The notes: generated by a model from the sequence alone, not told the origin. A stretch of 64,000 bases of DNA from Candidatus Schekmanbacteria bacterium (GCA_016219965.1 JACRJM010000004.1:310001-374000), one strand, 5' to 3'; shown: positions 1 to 9,383, counted from the stretch's first letter. A program made the numbers and translations.

Positions 1-1
1 A

Positions 2-1126
2 AAGGGATTTTATGGTGAAGTCATAGAGCTTATTAATAGAACTTCCGCAAAGGTTGTATCAATTGATGTTCCTTCAGGGCTGTCATCCGATTCAGGTGAG
101 GTTTTCGAACCGGCTGTACATGCTTTTATGACAGTGACCTTAGGTTTGCCCAAAGTATCTTCCATTGTTTATCCGGCGGCCTCACTTTACGGACATCTTG
201 AGATTGCAGATATAGGTATACCTGATGAAGTTGTAAAGGGTACTAGCTTTAATATAAATCTTATTGAAAAGGAAGATGTGGCATCACTCATTCCCGTAAG
301 ACAAAGAGATGCACATAAGGGGGATTTTGGCCATCTGCTAATAGTGGGCGGCTCACCGGGAAAGAGCGGTGCAGTGATCATGGCGGCCAATGCAGCACTT
401 CGGAGCGGTGCCGGGCTGGTAACGGTTGTTGTACCACAGAGTCTTGACATGGTAATGGAATGCGGACTTCTTGAAGCTATGTCACTTTCGCTTCCTGAAA
501 CCGAAGATGGAACCTTATCTCCCAAAGGTGTTAAACAGTTTCTGCAATTTGCAAAAAACAAAAGCGTTATAGCGATAGGCCCTGGGATAGGAACTAATAA
601 TGAGACGCTGGAATTTCTATCCTCTATACTTTCATCAGTAGATATTCCGGTTGTGTTAGATGCAGATGCGATTAACCTTGTTGCAAAAAATCCTGAAATA
701 TTAAAAAACACAAAGGCAGAGATTGTCATTACGCCACATCCCGGAGAGATGGCTCGTCTGGCCGGTATCCAGTCATCAGAGGTTCAGGCAAGAAGATTAG
801 AAATCTGCAATGAAGTAGCTTCCAAATATAATGTTACTGTGGTGCTAAAGGGGAAAAATTCCATTATCTCAAAATGCGGAAGGTTTGCTTATATTAATCC
901 AACCGGAAATCCCGGCATGGCTTCAGGAGGGAGCGGAGATGTGCTTACTGGTGTTATAGCCGGTCTCATTTCACAGAAGATAGAGCCTGGAGATGCAGCA
1001 TATGCCGGTACATATATCCACGGACTTGCGGGTGATATGGCTGCTTCTGCAACAGGGGAGATTTCTTTGATTGCACGGGATATAATAGAGTATATACCGG
1101 AAGCTATTAAGGAATGCCTTAAATGA
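2..1126 (+). CDS. nnrD: Bifunctional NAD(P)H-hydrate epimerase/dehydratase, 5' end outside window
   Basis: This enzyme repairs hydrated NAD(P)H: the N-terminal YjeF_N domain epimerises NAD(P)HX and the C-terminal YjeF_C domain dehydrates it using ADP or ATP. The reading frame is open from the first bases of the window. Codons before the first ATG at 128 encode the YjeF_N motif VVSIDVPSGL followed by TVTLGLPK, so ATG 128 is internal and the gene is truncated by the window edge. The C-terminal domain shows GHLLIVGGSPGKSGA, VITPHPGEMARL and the signature NPTGNPGMASGGSGDVLTG. The family is usually about 500 residues, so roughly 130 residues are missing here. It is read convergently with the histidine kinase gene. 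Confidence 0.93.
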   Translation, partial: KGFYGEVIELINRTSAKVVSIDVPSGLSSDSGEVFEPAVHAFMTVTLGLPKVSSIVYPAASLYGHLEIADIGIPDEVVKGTSFNINLIEKEDVASLIPVRQRDAHKGDFGHLLIVGGSPGKSGAVIMAANAALRSGAGLVTVVVPQSLDMVMECGLLEAMSLSLPETEDGTLSPKGVKQFLQFAKNKSVIAIGPGIGTNNETLEFLSSILSSVDIPVVLDADAINLVAKNPEILKNTKAEIVITPHPGEMARLAGIQSSEVQARRLEICNEVASKYNVTVVLKGKNSIISKCGRFAYINPTGNPGMASGGSGDVLTGVIAGLISQKIEPGDAAYAGTYIHGLAGDMAASATGEISLIARDIIEYIPEAIKECLK

Positions 1127-1203
1127 TTTTCTTTGAATAAAAATTAACCACAGAGAACTCAGAGAAAAGCGCTGTGTCCCGTGTTGTTTTATTCCGCTGT
1201 AAG

Positions 1204-2619
1204 TTATATCAATGGTATGGTAAAAATAATTGATGTTCCATTAACGAGAGAACTTTCTGCCCATATTCTGCCTTTATGAAATTCTATTATTTTTTTTGAG
1301 ATTGCAAGGCCCAGTCCGCTTCCTCCGGAGTCTCTGCTTCTTGACTTGTCAACTCTGTAGAAACGTTCAAATATTCTCGGCAGGTCTTCAGCAGGAATTC
1401 CATGCCCTGTATCTTTTACTGTAACTTTTGCATTAGCTCCATCTGTTTCAACACTGATGAAAATATTCCCGTTCTGTTCGGTGTGACGTATGGCATTTGA
1501 AATAATGTTCGACAATACCTGTCTGATTTTTGGTTCATCCGCTTTTATATAGAGTGATGTTGATGGTTTTTGGCTGAATCCAATCCTGATGTCCTTCTGC
1601 TTTGCTATAGTTTCGAATTTATCAGTTGATGCCTCTATTACAGATGCAAGGTCGATTGTCTGGAAATCGAATTCACACTGTCCCAGGTCCATTTTTGAAA
1701 AATCAAGCAGATCACGAATAAGATTATCCATGCTTTTCACTTCTTCAGAGATGTCGTTTAAGTATTTTTCGGTCTTTTCGCGGTCAAGTTTTTTATCGAT
1801 CAGGATCTCTGCTTCAGTCTGTATCCTGGTAAGAGGGGAACGGAGTTCATGAGAGATATCTGCGACAAGCTCTCGTCTGTGCTGGTAGAGTTTTGCAAGT
1901 TTTTCCGACATTACATTGAAATTACTGGCAAGCACTCCTATTTCATCTCCCGATTTAACATTGACAGTATAACCGAATTCGCCGTCTGCAATTTTTTGCG
2001 ATGCCCCTATTATTTCTTTTATTGGATTGGTTATATTCCTGGATATGGGAAATGCCATGAGGGTCAATACCAATATGGATGTTATCAGCATTGCCCAGAC
2101 AAAATATTTTCTTTCCTCAGGATAATAGGCCTGATGTTTTCCCTGGAGTAAAATTATATTTTCATTCTGCGATGTTAAAATAGTAGAAAAGAGTATTTCT
2201 CCTTTTGGTTTCATTAAATATCTGCGTGCAGAGCCTGAGCTGTTTATCTCATCAATGAGTGTGGTGATGTTTTCTTCAGAGAAAGGTATGGAGTGCGATT
2301 TGTCGGCAAATACTGTGAGAAGAACATTCCCATTCGATAAAAGGATCCTGAAATCGGAACTTGTTCTTGTTGCTATATTTTCAAGAAATGATTCTATCTC
2401 ATCCCTGTTTGTTATGGATCCGTTTTCAACTCTGATTTTTTTCTGAAGAAGATGGCCAATAAGTTGAATCTCACGGCTTGTCTCTTTTTTATAAAAAGAA
2501 GGGTCATCGGTAGCTTTCCTCAGCAATGCGGTGAAAGATAAAATTATGGTTGAAATGATTATAATATATATAAAAATAGCGAGGACAATTTTACTGTAAA
2601 TAGTATTGAGCTTAATCAT
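1204..2619 (-). CDS. Membrane sensor histidine kinase (HAMP, HisKA, HATPase)
   Basis: A 471-residue two-component sensor of the CpxA/BaeS type. A first membrane helix lies near residues 10-30, then a periplasmic region of about 140 residues, a second helix near 172-195 and a HAMP linker. The HisKA domain carries the H-box SHELRSPLTR and the ATPase shows the N-box SNIISNAIRHT, DTGHGIP and GSGLGLAISK. It overlaps the upstream response regulator by 8 bp, so the two are almost certainly partners. The signal is unknown. The radical SAM gene is first in the same operon, which suggests the system may report on that enzyme's product or on envelope stress. Confidence 0.92.
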   Translation of the reverse strand: MIKLNTIYSKIVLAIFIYIIIISTIILSFTALLRKATDDPSFYKKETSREIQLIGHLLQKKIRVENGSITNRDEIESFLENIATRTSSDFRILLSNGNVLLTVFADKSHSIPFSEENITTLIDEINSSGSARRYLMKPKGEILFSTILTSQNENIILLQGKHQAYYPEERKYFVWAMLITSILVLTLMAFPISRNITNPIKEIIGASQKIADGEFGYTVNVKSGDEIGVLASNFNVMSEKLAKLYQHRRELVADISHELRSPLTRIQTEAEILIDKKLDREKTEKYLNDISEEVKSMDNLIRDLLDFSKMDLGQCEFDFQTIDLASVIEASTDKFETIAKQKDIRIGFSQKPSTSLYIKADEPKIRQVLSNIISNAIRHTEQNGNIFISVETDGANAKVTVKDTGHGIPAEDLPRIFERFYRVDKSRSRDSGGSGLGLAISKKIIEFHKGRIWAESSLVNGTSIIFTIPLI

Positions 2620-3310
2620 TTTCAGATTCGAACTTGTAACCGATTCCCCATATGGTTTTTATGTAAGAGGGATGTCTGTGGTCATTCTCTATTTTTTGTC
2701 TTAGATGACTTATGTGGGAATCGATGGCCCGATCAAATGGTGTAAGCTCTTTTCCTCGGACTATGTCAAGAAGCTGGTCTCTAGTGAAAACTTTCCCCGG
2801 GTTCGAGCAGAAAAGCCTAAGCAGGTTAAATTCTGTAAGGGTCAAGACTATTGGTTTCCCGTCTTTAATTACTTCACACTTTGGGATGTTAATGGAGAAA
2901 GATGAGAACCTGATAATTTCAGGTTTGCTGTCAGCGTTGTTCATCCGGTTTGCACGGCGCAGGGCAGCCTTGATCCTTGCAAGAAGTTCTCTCATGCTGA
3001 ATGGTTTTGTAAGGTAATCGTCGGCACCGACTTCAAGCCCGACAACAATGTCGGTCTCGTCTCCTTTTGCAGTGAGTATGATTATTGGGACAGAGCTTGT
3101 CTTTCTTATTTCACGGCAGACATCAAGCCCTCCCATTTTTGGCATCATAAGGTCAAGTATGATGAGTTCAGGAGATATTTGCCTGAAAAGTTCTATCCCT
3201 TTTTCACCGTTTGGTGCTGAAGATATGTCGAATTCCTCGTCTGCAAGGTATTCTTTGATATTCCTTACAAGTTTTTCATCGTCTTCAATTATAAGTATTT
3301 TGTTTTTCAT
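2612..3310 (-). CDS. OmpR/PhoB-family response regulator
   Basis: A 232-residue DNA-binding response regulator. The receiver domain has acidic residues D10 and D11, phospho-acceptor D53 (ILDLMMPKMGG) and the conserved Lys in YLTKPF. The C-terminal winged helix ends with IKTIWGIGYKFE, typical of the OmpR family. Its ATG overlaps the stop of the radical SAM gene by 4 bp (ATGA) and its end overlaps the sensor kinase start. The three genes are therefore translationally coupled. Targets cannot be read from this window. Confidence 0.94.
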   Translation of the reverse strand: MKNKILIIEDDEKLVRNIKEYLADEEFDISSAPNGEKGIELFRQISPELIILDLMMPKMGGLDVCREIRKTSSVPIIILTAKGDETDIVVGLEVGADDYLTKPFSMRELLARIKAALRRANRMNNADSKPEIIRFSSFSINIPKCEVIKDGKPIVLTLTEFNLLRLFCSNPGKVFTRDQLLDIVRGKELTPFDRAIDSHISHLRQKIENDHRHPSYIKTIWGIGYKFESEND

Positions 3311-4422
3311 GACAATGTTTCCTCATACTCTTTCATTGCTGAGCAGGCAGAACATCTAACGCAGCCCGCTTTTGAACGCTCAGAAGAAAGGCCGTATTTT
3401 TTTGTAATAGCAGATACTTTTCTATAAACCTTATCCTGATAATCTGGATCAGGCGTTCCCAATTCAAAAGCTTCTGTCCCCGGGATTGGATGAAGTGGCA
3501 AAACAAAAGGATATACCCCAATTTCAGCAAGCATCTCGCTTCCATCAATGACTGACTGAAAGGATTCACCAATACCGGTTATTATAAAAGAGCTTACCTG
3601 ATTTTTCCCAAAAAGTGAAACCGATTCTTTCCATGCATCTTTAAATGTTGCAACTGATATTAAACTTTTTGCAGGAGTCATTTTCTCTCTCACTCTGTCA
3701 TCGAAGCTTTCTATATGTATGCCAATGGTGTCTGCACCGGCTTGTTTAAGCTTTTGAAGAGATGAGCTTAAGTCATTGTTAGGAATTATCTGAACATGTA
3801 CAGGTAAATATGATGAATCTTTAATCATACGGATAGATTCTGCAAGATAATTAATATGCGAAGAATGATCATTTAAGGAACCTGATGTAAGAGTTATATG
3901 GCTGACTTCGTCATGCAGTTTGGCATATGCAGCGACTTCTGCGATGTCCTGAGGAGTTTTCTCAGCTATTGTAGTTCCGCATGCAAGTGAAAATTCTATG
4001 GCACAGAACCTGCACTTTTCCCCCTGTGCCCAGAAATCACATTTCTGGATTAATGTTGTAGCAAGACAATCCATTCCATGAAGCAGGGCGATTTTTTTGT
4101 ATGAAGTTCCTGATTCAGTTTTCATTCCGTAGAAAAGGGGAGGGGAGATAAGATTAACTTCTGAGACAATTGAATCTCCATTTTTAAGAAAAGCACCATT
4201 TCCATCTTTTTCTAATTTATAGGAACTCTGTCTTCCGGTGTGCTCGGCAAAAGGAGCATTTATCTGGGTGCGGCCAATTAGAAAAGTCATGCTCCCTGCA
4301 GGGCCTGCGCCACTGGCTCTTCCTCCTGATGTTCCTTCACCGCAGTGCACTCCATACGATTGAAGATCAATTTTTAATTTTCTGATATCCATTTCAGGAT
4401 ATTTATCAATATTGCTGTTCAT
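3307..4422 (-). CDS. Radical SAM protein, MSMEG_0568-like family
   Basis: A 371-residue radical SAM enzyme. The N-terminus LQSYGVHCGEGTSGGRASG followed by GAGPAG resembles the MSMEG_0568 family, known from nitrilase-linked (Nit1C) clusters; this assignment rests on recalled motifs. The cluster-binding cysteines are C128, C137 and C140 (CX8CX2C, not the usual CX3CX2C), in KCDFWAQGEKCRFCAIEFS. A C-terminal GCVRCSACSAMK has C354, C357 and C360, which could hold a second iron-sulfur cluster. No nitrilase or other Nit1C partner is nearby. The gene is first in an operon with a response regulator and sensor kinase. Substrate unknown; a biotin-synthase or lipoyl-synthase-like role is possible but not shown. 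Confidence 0.8.
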   Translation of the reverse strand: MNSNIDKYPEMDIRKLKIDLQSYGVHCGEGTSGGRASGAGPAGSMTFLIGRTQINAPFAEHTGRQSSYKLEKDGNGAFLKNGDSIVSEVNLISPPLFYGMKTESGTSYKKIALLHGMDCLATTLIQKCDFWAQGEKCRFCAIEFSLACGTTIAEKTPQDIAEVAAYAKLHDEVSHITLTSGSLNDHSSHINYLAESIRMIKDSSYLPVHVQIIPNNDLSSSLQKLKQAGADTIGIHIESFDDRVREKMTPAKSLISVATFKDAWKESVSLFGKNQVSSFIITGIGESFQSVIDGSEMLAEIGVYPFVLPLHPIPGTEAFELGTPDPDYQDKVYRKVSAITKKYGLSSERSKAGCVRCSACSAMKEYEETLS

Positions 4423-4506
4423 GGTCTTTAAAAATCTGAATTACAGAGGGTTTGTCAAGGAATAAATGAGAAGTGTTGTTTTAGATATTTACGGTGATAA
4501 TAATAA

Positions 4507-4552
4507 ACAAAAAAATCCGGCAATAACTTATAAACACCGTATATTGCCGGAT
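4507..4552 (-). terminator. Rho-independent terminator after the 4562-5053 gene
   Basis: On the minus strand an 11-bp perfect stem (ATCCGGCAATA paired with TATTGCCGGAT, arms at 4542-4552 and 4515-4525) is followed directly by a run of seven T. It lies about 10 bp past the stop codon of the secreted protein gene and should end the 5984-to-4562 transcript before the radical SAM operon. Confidence 0.85.
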
Positions 4553-4561
4553 CCGGATAAA

Positions 4562-5053
4562 CTATTTCAATTGAAAATACTTCTCTGCTCCGTCACATTT
4601 GATTGTTTCTATGTGGAAGCCCTTGATGCCTGCATAACCGGGATAGGTTTCTCCCGTTACTTCGACTTCATGACCCACTACATGGACAAGAGTAAGCCAC
4701 TTAAAAAGTCCTTTAGTATTGACAGTTGCTCCAAAAACTCTCGTTATTCTCGGTGCATTTGGAGTCTGTGCAGGCATTACACCCTGTTTTGGCGTAGGGT
4801 AGTATAGCTGGCCTTCTTTTGTAAGAATTAACAGCTTGCTTCCGCGCTCAGCACTGAATTTTACCTTCTTCAGTTCTTCATCCGTGTAGGGCTGATTATA
4901 TGGTTTTGTCTGCGGTGACGTAGTCCCGTTAAACATGCTGTCTCCTTCAATAACTACACCGGTTAAAACCTCAGCCCTGATATTCGAAGCTGACAGGCAT
5001 ATTGTTATTAACAGCATTAAACCAAATACGGTTGTTATATTTTTCGCTTTCAC
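4562..5053 (-). CDS. Secreted protein of unknown function
   Basis: A 163-residue protein with a clear signal peptide (hydrophobic stretch TTVFGLMLLITICLSAS, likely cleavage after SNIRA). The mature part begins with EVLTGVVIEGDSMF. It ends with a beta-rich segment GHEVEVTGETYPGYAGIKG that could be an OB-like fold; this is a guess from the pattern. There are no heme motifs and only one cysteine in the mature part. It lies 30 bp downstream of an 8-helix membrane protein on the same strand and is followed by a strong terminator, so the two form a two-gene operon. I do not recognise the family. Confidence 0.75.
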   Translation of the reverse strand: MKAKNITTVFGLMLLITICLSASNIRAEVLTGVVIEGDSMFNGTTSPQTKPYNQPYTDEELKKVKFSAERGSKLLILTKEGQLYYPTPKQGVMPAQTPNAPRITRVFGATVNTKGLFKWLTLVHVVGHEVEVTGETYPGYAGIKGFHIETIKCDGAEKYFQLK

Positions 5054-5083
5054 TTTTTTCCTCCCGCTTCAATATCAATGAGA

Positions 5084-5983
5084 TTATATTGTTGTCATAT
5101 CTTCCTGAACAATAACCTCTGCCGCCGCTCTGCGCGCCTTAAGGTCCTTGTAAATAAGATATGTTGAAATACAAAAACCAGAGAAGATAGCGAACATTAT
5201 AGGCCAGTTTATATGGACCCAGGGTTCCTTAAGCATTCCCCATTTTGCCAGTATCTCAATGTCATTCCAGAATATCATAACTGTTGGGATTGCATAGCGG
5301 ATGTTTGGCCCGAATTTGTCGTAGTTTAAGATTTTGTATACAAGATAAAACGCAACTGCAAAGGAGCAGTAAAAGCACATATACGTGAATTTACCATGTG
5401 CTCCGAATATCTGCTCGTCATAGGCAAGCATCAGAAGAACATAGAAGAACCATGTTGTGCATATATATTCGAATGCAGTACGGGGACCGTAGTTATCTAT
5501 TTTGCCGGTTGCAAGTACTCCTCTCATAAGATGTAGTTTCTTTCTGAGATAACAAAATAAATTGCACCTTACGCTTTCCTGATACATGAGGTACATACAG
5601 ACCATTACAAGCAGACCTACTGTCCACTCCATGAGTCTGTATTCAGGGTAACTTCCGTTGTAGGCATAGGATACACCGAGCCTTTCGGAGCCGTAGATAA
5701 GGCCGTATTCAAATGCTGTCCACATGAATGTGCCGCCTATTACTCCAAAAAAACTTTGCCATCCGTCTTGCTTCATCCATTTTGTCGCTGCTATGCAGAG
5801 AAAGCCGGTCACAGCCATTATCTGTCCGAAAGTCCACTTGAAATCCGGATAGTCCTTATTGATTATGACCATTATTATGTGTCCTAAAGCTATCGTTCCG
5901 AATATCCAGACAAGAGATACTGCTGTTACGAAAATAGCCTTTAATTTAATTGGCCTTTCACGCATCTGTTTGATAGTAGCCAT
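5084..5983 (-). CDS. Polytopic membrane protein of unknown function (about 8 helices)
   Basis: A 299-residue integral membrane protein. Hydrophobic segments lie near residues 15-40, 49-67, 75-98, 118-138, 172-190, 200-220, 232-252 and 262-284. Polar residues sit within or beside helices, such as the motifs TAFEYGLIYGSE, RLMEWTVG and FWNDIEILAKWG, and could bind a cofactor or metal. No transporter, oxidase or NrfD signature is seen. Its partner is the secreted 163-residue protein 30 bp downstream. About 190 bp of AT-rich DNA separates it from the divergent epimerase gene. I do not recognise it. Confidence 0.75.
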   Translation of the reverse strand: MATIKQMRERPIKLKAIFVTAVSLVWIFGTIALGHIIMVIINKDYPDFKWTFGQIMAVTGFLCIAATKWMKQDGWQSFFGVIGGTFMWTAFEYGLIYGSERLGVSYAYNGSYPEYRLMEWTVGLLVMVCMYLMYQESVRCNLFCYLRKKLHLMRGVLATGKIDNYGPRTAFEYICTTWFFYVLLMLAYDEQIFGAHGKFTYMCFYCSFAVAFYLVYKILNYDKFGPNIRYAIPTVMIFWNDIEILAKWGMLKEPWVHINWPIMFAIFSGFCISTYLIYKDLKARRAAAEVIVQEDMTTI

Positions 5984-6173
5984 TAGCCTATAACCTCCAT
6001 CATTAAAGTAATTGTATAGGGTGCTTTGAGGGTATATATAGAAATGAAATGTATATTAAATATTTATATTTTGTAAATTTAGTAATTCATTGGTAAAATT
6101 AAGAAACTTTACAAAAAGAATTAAGTCGCAAATCAGCCTTTGCCGTTAAAAGAAAGAAAAAAAGGAGCTTATT

Positions 6174-7217
6174 ATGGGTGGATATACATTGGTGACAGGA
6201 GGTGCCGGATTCATTGGCAGCCATGCGGCTGAGTATTTTGCAGGAAAAGGTCAAGATGTTGTGGTTCTCGACAATTTATCCAGAGCTGAGTTATTGGGAA
6301 AAAGCGATAAAAATGCTTCATATAACTGGAACTATCTTAAAAAAATAAAAGGAGTTAAGTTAATAAAGGGAGATGCCCGTGACTCATCTCTTGTTGAAAA
6401 ACTTGCAAAAGATGCGTCTGTAATCCTCCATGCTGCTGCTCAAACTGCTGTTACGACATCTGTTGTTAATCCTGCTCCGGATTTTTCTGTAAATGCTACG
6501 GGGACTTTTACTGTGCTGGAAGCGGCCAGAAAGAGCCGCAGAAAGCCGACAGTTGTATACTGCTCGACAAATAAGGTTTACGGTCATAATGTGAATGAAA
6601 TAAATGTTAAGGAACTAAAGACAAGATATGCCTTTAATGAAAAGAAGATAAGGGGAATAACTGAAACCTTTTCGATAGATCTTTGCGAACACACGCCCTA
6701 TGGCTGTTCAAAACTTACCGGCGATCTCTACGTACAGGATTATGCCTATCAGTATGGAATCCGTACCGGAGTATTCAGGATGTCCTGTATTTACGGGACA
6801 AGGCAGTTTGGAGTTGAAGACCAGGGATGGGTTGCATGGTTTAGTATTGCCACACTTAAGGGTGCTCCGATTACTATCTATGGCGACGGGAAGCAGGTGA
6901 GAGATGTTCTTTTTGTTACCGATGTTGTTAAGGCATATGATGCGTTTATTGAAAGCAGTATTCCTCATGCGGTTTTTAATACCGGCGGTGGACCGGAAAA
7001 TACCATGTCTCTTATTGAACTTCTTGGAATTCTGGAAAAAGAAACCGGGATGAGAAGTAAAATCTCTTACAGCGACTGGCGTCCAAGTGACCAGAAAGTG
7101 TATATCTCTGATATAACCAAGATCAAAAAGACTCTTAAATGGAAGCCTGCAATTTCACCTGAAGAAGGCGTGAAAAGAATAATCAGTTGGGTGAAAGGAA
7201 ATATATCTGTTTTTTGA
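6174..7217 (+). CDS. NAD-dependent sugar-nucleotide epimerase, CDP-paratose 2-epimerase-like
   Basis: A 347-residue extended short-chain dehydrogenase. It has the nucleotide-binding motif TGGAGFIGSH, the catalytic YGCSK near residue 180, and the stretch SCIYGTRQFGVEDQGWVAWF. That stretch closely matches what I recall of CDP-paratose/tyvelose 2-epimerases, which make 3,6-dideoxyhexoses for O-antigens. A UDP-glucose 4-epimerase-like role cannot be excluded because the other dideoxysugar genes are not in the window. The start is supported by AAGGAG 7 nt upstream of the ATG. It stands alone between two minus-strand operons, with convergent genes 10 bp away at its 3' end. Confidence 0.85.
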   Translation: MGGYTLVTGGAGFIGSHAAEYFAGKGQDVVVLDNLSRAELLGKSDKNASYNWNYLKKIKGVKLIKGDARDSSLVEKLAKDASVILHAAAQTAVTTSVVNPAPDFSVNATGTFTVLEAARKSRRKPTVVYCSTNKVYGHNVNEINVKELKTRYAFNEKKIRGITETFSIDLCEHTPYGCSKLTGDLYVQDYAYQYGIRTGVFRMSCIYGTRQFGVEDQGWVAWFSIATLKGAPITIYGDGKQVRDVLFVTDVVKAYDAFIESSIPHAVFNTGGGPENTMSLIELLGILEKETGMRSKISYSDWRPSDQKVYISDITKIKKTLKWKPAISPEEGVKRIISWVKGNISVF

Positions 7218-7227
7218 AAAAGTTCTT

Positions 7228-9381
7228 TTATACGGATTTAGATATTTCTTTCAGTAATCCTTCTATTTCCGCTATTTCTGTTTTTGAAATTTGCACCTGT
7301 CCATATTTTAACTTATAGAACCAATTGATGATGATCCTTGCTTTCTCTTTGACATGAGGGTTTATTCCTTCAAGTGATTCAAAAAAATCGTATCCGGTCA
7401 TATATGGTTTTTTCTTGTAACCCTGCTTCTCAAAAATAGAGACCAGTTTGTTGTAAAAAGAGACGTCTGATACGGTTGTTTTATTTTTCCTTACTGACGC
7501 AGCGATGAAATAAAGGAATAATATGATGATTAAAAGTGACACAATAAATATGAGAAGTTTAAATGGTGTAGCGTATGATGTATCAAGAATATAAAACAAA
7601 CTTTTTATCGTACTAACTGCCTGTCCAAGAAAGTCGTTCAGATAGGACCTTATGTTTTTATATGATTCATTCATTTTGATACTCATTCCTGTAGCAGCAT
7701 TAATTTGCATCTTAAGGTCATAATCAACGACATAATTACTCCATGCCATTTTAATACTGTCGAGAAACATTAATAAGGATGATAGAAAGTAAGATGATGG
7801 GTTTGAATCCGGCAAGGATGGTGTTGCATCAAAAACTGCCCATCCCTGATTTTCAATATAAGCTTCAACCCATGAATGGGCATCTTCCTGTCTTACAATG
7901 TAATATTCACCATAGTCATTCCATTCTCCTCCGTAAAATCCATTTACGTAACGCGCAGGAATGCCAACAGATCTCAACATGAGAGTAAGGGCTGTTGCGA
8001 AATATTCACAATGTCCTTCCTTGCTTAAAAAGATGAATTCATAAAGCGGGTCAGTTGAATTTGAAATTCTATGAAGATCACGCGTATATCTCATTTTTTT
8101 TCTTAAGTAGTCTTCTATGCTCTTTACCTTTGAATAATCATCATTGATCCCGGAAGTAATATTTATTGCCAGTTCCTTGATGCGGCTGTCAATATGCTTT
8201 GTGTCTGTATATGCCGCGCGTTCCTGCTTTGAAAGAGTGACATGCATTACCCCGTCAGATGAGCTTTCAGCCTTATAACTAAGAAAATAATAGTGGGGCC
8301 ATGGAGTGAACAATGATAAAGAGCTGTCGTTAAAAATGCCTTTTATGTTTCCGGATAAGTTTGATAATGAAATCACAGGATACAATGCGAATATTACTTC
8401 TGAGTCTATTGCTTCAAGAGAAATGGTTTGTTGTATTATTTCTCCTTTATTCGAAGTTAGATTGGGCTTGAAAACAGTATTGTTGTAAACAATAGGCCTG
8501 TAACTTCTGTTTAAAATACTGCTTCTGTGCCATCTGTTATCCTTATATAGATCATATGCAAGACCTCTCCATCGCAATTGGGAAGCAGGAATCCGCGGGC
8601 TTATTATGGCTCTTAAGACTATCTTAGGGTTTTCAAGTATTTTACCTATGTCTCCAATCTGAGTTTGTTCTGAAAAGCCTGATATTTTTTCGGCTGTTCC
8701 GAATTTACTCATCATGAAACCTAAACCAATCCTGGGGAAAATGAGAAAGAATGAGATTGTGAATATGAATGTAAAAGTGAGAACAAAAAGTGTGCTCGCC
8801 AGAAAAAATCGGTCTATGATCCTGAGCCTCCGTGGATTGGTTTTAACCAGGATCTCCGGAGTCAAATCATATAGATTAAATCTGGATTTAATGGAGGACG
8901 GGATAAACTTAAAGTTTATCCTTATATCAGATAGTATTTTGAATTGTATAAGTGTGAATACAGCTGCGAGAAGATAAAGTATGAAACAGATGGAAAAATA
9001 AAAATTGTCTGAAACTGATGCAGCTACAAGAAGATTCATGAAACTTATAAGGCATATGCTCCAATATTGTCTTCCGATTTCCGGCTTAAATAAAAGCAAA
9101 AGCAGGTATAGAAGCAAAAAATGTGATAATGAAAGAAGAATCGATCCTGAAATAACTGCGTAATCTGTTGATGCCATAATCAGGCATACAATTATTAAAA
9201 CAATAGGGTTAGCATTGTGTATGGATGCCGTTGCTTTGTTAACGGGTCTAAACAATGAAAGAATTAAAATCCCAACTGATACGATAAAAAGCAACCATGA
9301 TTTTTCAGCAATGGCAAGTGCGGATAATGAACATAATACCATTAAATAAGTTGTAATATTCAGGCTTTTGTTAAGTCCCAT
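7228..9381 (-). CDS. TgpA-like membrane transglutaminase-fold protein
   Basis: A 717-residue protein of the DUF3488/transglutaminase family. Residues 1-150 and about 192-216 form several membrane helices. The periplasmic transglutaminase core holds a Cys-His-Asp triad visible as C458 (KEGHCEYFATAL), H502 (EDAHSWVEAY) and D518 (AVFDATPS). A last helix lies near 605-632, and the cytoplasmic tail resembles DUF4129. Family members of the Pseudomonas TgpA type are periplasmic enzymes of unclear substrate, probably acting on envelope proteins or peptides. It sits 2 bp after the DUF58 gene in the conserved MoxR-DUF58-TgpA cassette. Confidence 0.9.
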   Translation of the reverse strand: MGLNKSLNITTYLMVLCSLSALAIAEKSWLLFIVSVGILILSLFRPVNKATASIHNANPIVLIIVCLIMASTDYAVISGSILLSLSHFLLLYLLLLLFKPEIGRQYWSICLISFMNLLVAASVSDNFYFSICFILYLLAAVFTLIQFKILSDIRINFKFIPSSIKSRFNLYDLTPEILVKTNPRRLRIIDRFFLASTLFVLTFTFIFTISFFLIFPRIGLGFMMSKFGTAEKISGFSEQTQIGDIGKILENPKIVLRAIISPRIPASQLRWRGLAYDLYKDNRWHRSSILNRSYRPIVYNNTVFKPNLTSNKGEIIQQTISLEAIDSEVIFALYPVISLSNLSGNIKGIFNDSSLSLFTPWPHYYFLSYKAESSSDGVMHVTLSKQERAAYTDTKHIDSRIKELAINITSGINDDYSKVKSIEDYLRKKMRYTRDLHRISNSTDPLYEFIFLSKEGHCEYFATALTLMLRSVGIPARYVNGFYGGEWNDYGEYYIVRQEDAHSWVEAYIENQGWAVFDATPSLPDSNPSSYFLSSLLMFLDSIKMAWSNYVVDYDLKMQINAATGMSIKMNESYKNIRSYLNDFLGQAVSTIKSLFYILDTSYATPFKLLIFIVSLLIIILFLYFIAASVRKNKTTVSDVSFYNKLVSIFEKQGYKKKPYMTGYDFFESLEGINPHVKEKARIIINWFYKLKYGQVQISKTEIAEIEGLLKEISKSV

Positions 9382-9383
9382 AT

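Noticed and set aside
187-729. Long open frame antisense to nnrD
   Set aside because: It is a shadow of the YjeF_C coding frame; the plus-strand product has full family motifs and this one has none.
7779-7982. Small open frames inside the transglutaminase gene
   Set aside because: They overlap the catalytic Cys-His-Asp region in reverse and have no ribosome sites.
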